The notes below the pieces were generated by a model that worked only from the letters and a program-made list of their open reading frames with translations, did no database searches and was not told the DNA's origin. DNA of 64,000 nt from the NCBI RefSeq assembly GCF_900604935.1, contig NZ_UWPC01000004.1:1-64000 (forward strand), given 5' to 3'. This DNA comes from Vaginisenegalia massiliensis (GTDB taxonomy: Bacteria; Bacillota; Bacilli; Lactobacillales; Aerococcaceae). The position numbers and the translations under genes are program-made. Shown one piece after another: positions 60,163 to 64,000 of this stretch; within the stretch, counting starts at the first letter, position 1, and each line of letters begins with the position of its first letter.

Positions 60163-60714
60163 ATGTCATATCACCATGATCATGCTTTGCATAACATCAA
60201 TACTGATGAGGATACACCGAACCTTTATGAGGGATTGGTTGATACGAGCGAAATGATGGTTGAACATATTATAAGTGACCTTAAGAAGAAAAATGTTCGT
60301 ATGACGCCTCAACGCAAGGCCATTTTGACCTTTATGGTAGATAGTCATCACCATCCTACCGTAGAAGAAATTCATAAAGAAATGCTTAAACTTTATCCCA
60401 ATATGAGTTTAGCAACTGTCTATAATAATCTCAATTTCTTCGTTGAAGAAGGCATCATCCATGAGATGAAATTTTCAGGAATTACGAGTCGCTATGACTT
60501 TATGGGCCATAAGCATTTTCACATTATCTGTAAAGAATGTGGAAAAATTTCTGATTTTGTTTACTCGGATTTATCGTTTATTAAAGAGCCTGCGCAACGT
60601 CAAACAGGCTATGAAGTCTTACAAACCAGATTAGAATTATATGGTATTTGCCCGGAATGCCAAGCGAAAAGACGTCGTCAAAAGGAAGTAGACGAATTCA
60701 AGTTAGATCAATAA
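60163..60714 (+). CDS. Fur family regulator, PerR-like
   Basis: A 183-residue protein with an unusual His-rich N-terminal extension of about 40 residues (MSYHHDHALH). The winged helix is residues 45-105 (PTVEEIHKEMLKLYPNMSLA, TVYNNLNFF). The structural zinc is bound by C123/C126 (CKEC) and C163/C166 (CPEC). YDFMGHKHFH (111-120) supplies the regulatory metal site. The Asp at 112 and the CxxC spacing resemble PerR, a peroxide sensor that regulates by His oxidation. A PerR-like box lies upstream. ATG 60163 has GGGGGG. Confidence 0.85.
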   Translation: MSYHHDHALHNINTDEDTPNLYEGLVDTSEMMVEHIISDLKKKNVRMTPQRKAILTFMVDSHHHPTVEEIHKEMLKLYPNMSLATVYNNLNFFVEEGIIHEMKFSGITSRYDFMGHKHFHIICKECGKISDFVYSDLSFIKEPAQRQTGYEVLQTRLELYGICPECQAKRRRQKEVDEFKLDQ

Positions 60715-60898
60715 AATGCTGAAAAGCTTTATGAAAAAATCTCTTTCTTTTAGCAATTTATTTATGATAATTTCAATATTGTTTTATTATGAATTTATTA
60801 AGAAGGTAGATTTAAGCTTACTAAGTATCGTATAATAGACACATAGTTATTGGATTGGAATCTGTCTCTCATAAGCAAACAAAAGAAAGGAAGATACT

Positions 60899-61297
60899 AT
60901 GGTAACATTGTATATCACTCCTAGTTGTACTTCTTGTCGTAAAGCTCGCGCTTGGTTAGAGGAGCACTCAATTCCATACGTCGAAAGAAACATCTTTACT
61001 GATCCATTAACTATAAATGAAATTAAAGAAATTCTGCGTATGACCGAAGAAGGAACAGAAGATATTGTTTCAACTCGTTCAAAAGCTTTCTCTGAATTAA
61101 ATATCGAATTAAGCGAATTACCGATGAGTGATTTCTTTGAGATGGTTCAACAAGAACCAGGGCTTTTACGTCGACCTATTTTAATTGATGAGAAACGTCT
61201 ACAAATTGGCTATAACGAAGATGAAATTCGTCGTTTCTTGCCACGTGAAGTTCGTGCTTTAGAATTACAAAAAGCACGCGCCTTAGCTAATGACTAG
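60899..61297 (+). CDS. spxA: Transcriptional regulator Spx
   Basis: A 132-residue ArsC-like protein with redox motif C10-T-S-C13, R91-R92 (LLRRPILID) and STRSKAF. Spx binds the alpha CTD of RNA polymerase and reprograms transcription under disulfide stress. It is kept low by ClpXP. The order spxA, mecA, coiA, pepF is the Bacillus/Lactobacillales competence and stress block. A -10 TATAAT at 60831-60836 is upstream. GAAAGGAAG precedes ATG 60899. Confidence 0.96.
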   Translation: MVTLYITPSCTSCRKARAWLEEHSIPYVERNIFTDPLTINEIKEILRMTEEGTEDIVSTRSKAFSELNIELSELPMSDFFEMVQQEPGLLRRPILIDEKRLQIGYNEDEIRRFLPREVRALELQKARALAND

Positions 61298-61305
61298 AAT
61301 TTTTT

Positions 61306-61334
61306 ATGAGCTAACAATTCGTTAGCTCTTTTTT
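61306..61334 (+). terminator. Rho-independent terminator
   Basis: GAGCTAAC (61308-61315) and GTTAGCTC (61321-61328) pair, with TTTTTT after. It separates spxA from mecA. Confidence 0.85.
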
Positions 61335-61463
61335 ATTGCCCTTTATTTATTTATGCTATAATGAAGGGGAGCCTTTGAGAATTCCCTCTTGAAAAGATAA
61401 GAGGCTTCATGTAGAATGTATCAATACTTGAGAGTCTCAAGCGCTTAATGGAGGTGATGAAAG

Positions 61464-62165
61464 ATGGAAATGGAACAAATTAATGACAACTTAATCAAAG
61501 TTCTGATTGGGGTAGAAGACTTGGAAGAACGTGGGATTAATTTCCTTGATTTGATTGGCGACCAAGGTAGCATTGAGAAATTCTTTTATTCAATTTTAGA
61601 AGAAGTCGATGTGGATCATCATTTCCATGATTCTGAAGCCGTTACCTTTCAAGTAATGCCAAGTTCTCAAGGACTTGAATTATATATTAGTCGAACTAAC
61701 TTTGAAGAGATGGATGCCTTTTGGGAAGATGAATTAACCAAACGTCTTAAAGAGAAACGTGAAGCAAAACAAGGGCAGAGAAAAGTAGCTGATGCTCAGC
61801 TTGACTCAGAAGGAACAGCCAAGCAAGTAGATCAAGTTGCGGCTAAATCAGATAATCAAGAGATTCTGACAGAGGATGAAGTAGGAGATGAAGTATTTGT
61901 CTTTAATCATCTAGATGACTTCATCAAGATGGCTAGGGATTGGCAGAACGAAGATTTCTTAAATAGTCTCTATACGATGAATAATCGCTATTACTTACTC
62001 ATCGAGGATATCGATGAAGAAATTGATGAAGCAGTCGCTTACCAACAACTGATGGATTTGTTGGAATATGGTGAAATTCATCAAACAACTCAAGGTATTT
62101 TAGAGGAATACGGACAATTGATTCGTAAAGATGATGCGATTAAGTTCTTCGGTCAACATTTTTAA
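61464..62165 (+). CDS. mecA: Adaptor protein MecA
   Basis: A 233-residue adaptor. The N-terminal domain (about 1-85: EQINDNLIKVLIGVEDLEER, then FFYSILEEV, HFHDSEAVTFQVMPSSQ) recognises substrates. A Lys/Glu-rich linker (about 95-140) joins the C-terminal ClpC-binding domain (VFNHLDDFIKMARDW, then LEYGEIHQTTQGILEEYG). MecA hands ComK, Spx and ComX-type factors to ClpCP and restrains competence. A perfect anti-SD match, GGAGGTGAT, precedes ATG 61464. It is followed by a terminator that overlaps the coiA ribosome site. Confidence 0.95.
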   Translation: MEMEQINDNLIKVLIGVEDLEERGINFLDLIGDQGSIEKFFYSILEEVDVDHHFHDSEAVTFQVMPSSQGLELYISRTNFEEMDAFWEDELTKRLKEKREAKQGQRKVADAQLDSEGTAKQVDQVAAKSDNQEILTEDEVGDEVFVFNHLDDFIKMARDWQNEDFLNSLYTMNNRYYLLIEDIDEEIDEAVAYQQLMDLLEYGEIHQTTQGILEEYGQLIRKDDAIKFFGQHF

Positions 62166-62173
62166 TAAAGTTT

Positions 62174-62214
62174 TCCCCTCCTATTCGGTTATTACTGAAT
62201 AGGAGGGATTTTTT
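62174..62214 (+). terminator. mecA terminator overlapping the coiA ribosome site
   Basis: CCCTCCTATTC (62176-62186) and GAATAGGAGGG (62197-62207) form a perfect 11-bp stem followed by ATTTTTT. The right arm contains AGGAGGG, the coiA ribosome site, eight bases before ATG 62215. When the stem forms, transcription ends and the ribosome site is hidden as well. Confidence 0.8.
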
Positions 62215-63329
62215 ATGCTTATTGCTTATAATCAGCATCGCGAGTTGGTATACGCAACGGCGAGTGACCTTAAGAAACAAAAATCGAACCGTTTTTATTG
62301 TCCACAATGTCAGCAAGCCGTCTATGTAAAGGCAAGACCGAATGGGGGCTATTATTTTGCCCATTATCAAGCCTGTGGATCTGGGCAGAGACGGGAGCGC
62401 GTATGCAAAGAGAGTCGGACCCATCAATTAGCCAAGCAACAAATTTTACAAGCAGGTCATCGGATAGGAATTAAAGTCAGGCTAGAATATTCCCTATGTC
62501 AAGGTCATCAAATTGCTGATTGCTATTATAAACTGGATCATCTAGCAAGGGTTATCGAGTTTCAGCAATCACCGATTAGCTGTCAACAAATTCATCAAAG
62601 ACAAGGCGATTATGAAAGAGCGGGTTTAACCTGTCTTTGGCTCTATAATTATCAAGATATCAAAGAAACCCTGGCAACCGCTTGGTCCAGACGTTTAATT
62701 TATTACCAGGAAGAGTTAGGTTATCATCGATGGTCTTATGATATACGAAGGGCGGCCTTCGTGTTGACGCATCATTTACCTCTTTTTTGCAGACTGATAC
62801 AAAACAGCTATTGCAGCAACAGGTTGTAGAGGATATGGTGTTTTTTAAACAAGTGCCAAGAGGAATTATTCCTATTGAGTTAGAAAGAAACACCAAGATA
62901 GACTCGTTTTCGAGAATATATCAAGGACGCAGTGGACAAAGTCGTGACCGAGTCTTATTTGCTTTGCGTCGTCAAAGCTGTTATCGGCCTCTGTTTAAGC
63001 GGTTTTATCAAGCGCAAATTGATATTTATCGGTGTCCCAAGTGGGTTTGGTCTTTGCCCAAACATTGCTTAATTTTAAAGATGCCCGTCTGGGCCGTATT
63101 TGTTTGGTTTTATCACTTCATCGCGGATAAAAAGGCCTTTACCTATAACGAATTGATTGTTTATCTCTTAGAGCGCTATGAAGCAAAAGACTTAGAGCTC
63201 TCCTCCTTTCCATTAATTAAGGCTCAACCGAATTTTTACTTAGAGCAATTGGCCACTCATTTGATTCATGTGAATGAAAAAAGGGGTGTTTTAATAGCGA
63301 GTGGAAAAAATGGCTGGTTAGTCAGGTAA
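62215..63329 (+). pseudogene. coiA: Competence protein CoiA, one-base frameshift
   Basis: The first frame (from ATG 62215) has the N-terminal Cys pair YCPQCQQAVYV, YYFAHY and the PD-(D/E)XK-like site QIADCYYK...VIEFQQSP, which is the CoiA core. It then reads FVLTHHLPLF and drifts to a stop after RL. The second frame takes over with LQTDTKQLLQQQ to NGWLVR at 63329. The break is at a T6 run (62783-62788); seven T would restore one protein of about 370 residues, normal for CoiA. CoiA is needed to process incoming DNA during transformation. If real, the shift would disable the C-terminal half. Confidence 0.85.
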
Positions 63330-63395
63330 TTTGGACAATCTTTCGAGAAGGGAATACTTGTGCTAAAATAGGGACAGTAAAAAGGAGTGAATAGC

Positions 63396-64000
63396 ATGGT
63401 ACAAAAACGAGATCAAGTAGCAGAAAAAAACTTGGGATTTAAGTGATTTATTTGTAGATGATGCATCTTTTGAAGAAAGTCTAAAGGCCTGTCAAGAAAA
63501 GATTCAAGAGCTCGTACGATATAAAGGACAGCTTCATCAAAGTGGAGCAACTCTTTTAGCTGCATTACAAGACATCTTAGCAGTTGAGCGAATTTGTGAA
63601 AATCTCTATGTGTATGCAGCTAGTAAAAGCGACCAAGATAAGGGCAATGCCTTTTATCAAGATTACTTCGCTCGGGTGACCAGTTTGTATAGTCAATTTT
63701 CTGAAGCAGTGGCCTTCTTTGAACCAGAACTCTTAAGCTTGCCTAGCGACCAAGTCAAGGAACTGCTTGCTTCGGAAAAAGACCTAGCTCTTTATGATCA
63801 TTATTTTGATGATTTATTGCGCAAAGCTCCTCATACTTTGACTCAAGTAGAAGAAGAAATGCTAGCCCAAGCAAGCGAAGTTCTTTCTGCTTCATCTAGG
63901 ACTTTTGGTCAATTAAATAATGCAGATTTCCGTTTCCCAACCATCCAAGATGAAGACGGTCAGACCGTTGAATTGACCCATAGCCTTTATAGTAAATTCT
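63396..64000 (+). pseudogene. pepF: Oligoendopeptidase F paralog, frameshifted, runs off the window
   Basis: ATG 63396 (ribosome site AAAGGAG) opens a frame MVQKRDQVAEKNLGFK that stops after 16 codons. One frame away the M3 family continues, TWDLSDLFVDDASFEESLKA, IELVRYKGQLHQSGATLLAA-like and onward to the window end. The break is at an A7 run (63424-63430); six A restore the frame. This is the pepF that normally follows coiA. The window ends before the zinc motif. A complete second pepF lies at 50954-52750. Confidence 0.85.

Noticed and set aside
1-64000. CRISPR array, tRNA or rRNA genes, prophage
   Set aside because: I searched by eye for regular short repeats with unique spacers, cloverleaf ends (CCA, TTC loops), rRNA words and phage structural proteins, and found none.

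Overview
The window reads as chromosome of a low-GC Gram-positive bacterium of the order Lactobacillales. Support comes from strong AGGAGG-type ribosome-binding sites, AT-rich codons, and the spx-mecA-coiA-pepF gene order, plus MprF, CdaR/glycerate-kinase, PepT and U32 peptidase genes of Firmicutes type. An Aerococcaceae-like host (Aerococcus/Facklamia group) is my best guess, but it is an inference. I see no rRNA, tRNA, prophage or CRISPR array.

Bases 1 to about 11.4 kb and 14.0 to 20.5 kb are accessory and visibly more AT-rich than the rest. The first part starts with the 3' end of an IS3-family transposase. It carries an HNH-like unknown protein, a RhuM/peptidase E pair, decayed minus-strand genes, an ABC-F ribosome-protection gene behind an attenuator with a tiny leader peptide, a HAD hydrolase broken by a stop codon, a CPBP protease, small membrane proteins and a frameshifted AAA/DUF4143 ATPase. 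A structured intergenic repeat occurs on both sides of the RhuM pair, and a partial copy follows the ABC-F gene. The second part holds a coiled-coil protein and a 1900-residue protein that joins a transglutaminase-like domain, DUF4011, an SF1 helicase, a nuclease-like domain whose acidic residues look replaced, and DUF3320. That protein is cut short by an in-frame TAA. It is the best candidate for an under-described, probably defence-related, system.

From 20.5 to 47.9 kb the sequence is mostly housekeeping: a MerR/TipAS regulator with a 19-bp-spacer promoter, a hypoxanthine-DNA glycosylase-like gene, tcdA-tatD, a GntR/ABC exporter operon, a GPx, two VOC proteins, mprF, an HD nucleotidase broken by a TAA, a PfkB kinase, an alanyl-tRNA-editing protein, yghU-like GST, glyoxalase II, YbaK, exonuclease III, a MATE pump and pepT. 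Long bidirectional hairpins separate convergent genes.

From 48 to 60 kb are two U32 peptidase-family tRNA hydroxylation genes followed by a small chorismate mutase. This layout suggests local prephenate supply for the tRNA modification. Then come pepF, a CapA protein, a cdaR/glycerate kinase/GntP locus and a FUSC-type transporter. The end (60 to 64 kb) is a stress and competence block: Fur/PerR-like regulator, spx, mecA, a frameshifted coiA and the frameshifted start of a second pepF.

Seven loci are broken by decay, in-frame TAA codons or single-base homopolymer shifts. The homopolymer cases should be checked against raw reads before they are treated as biology.
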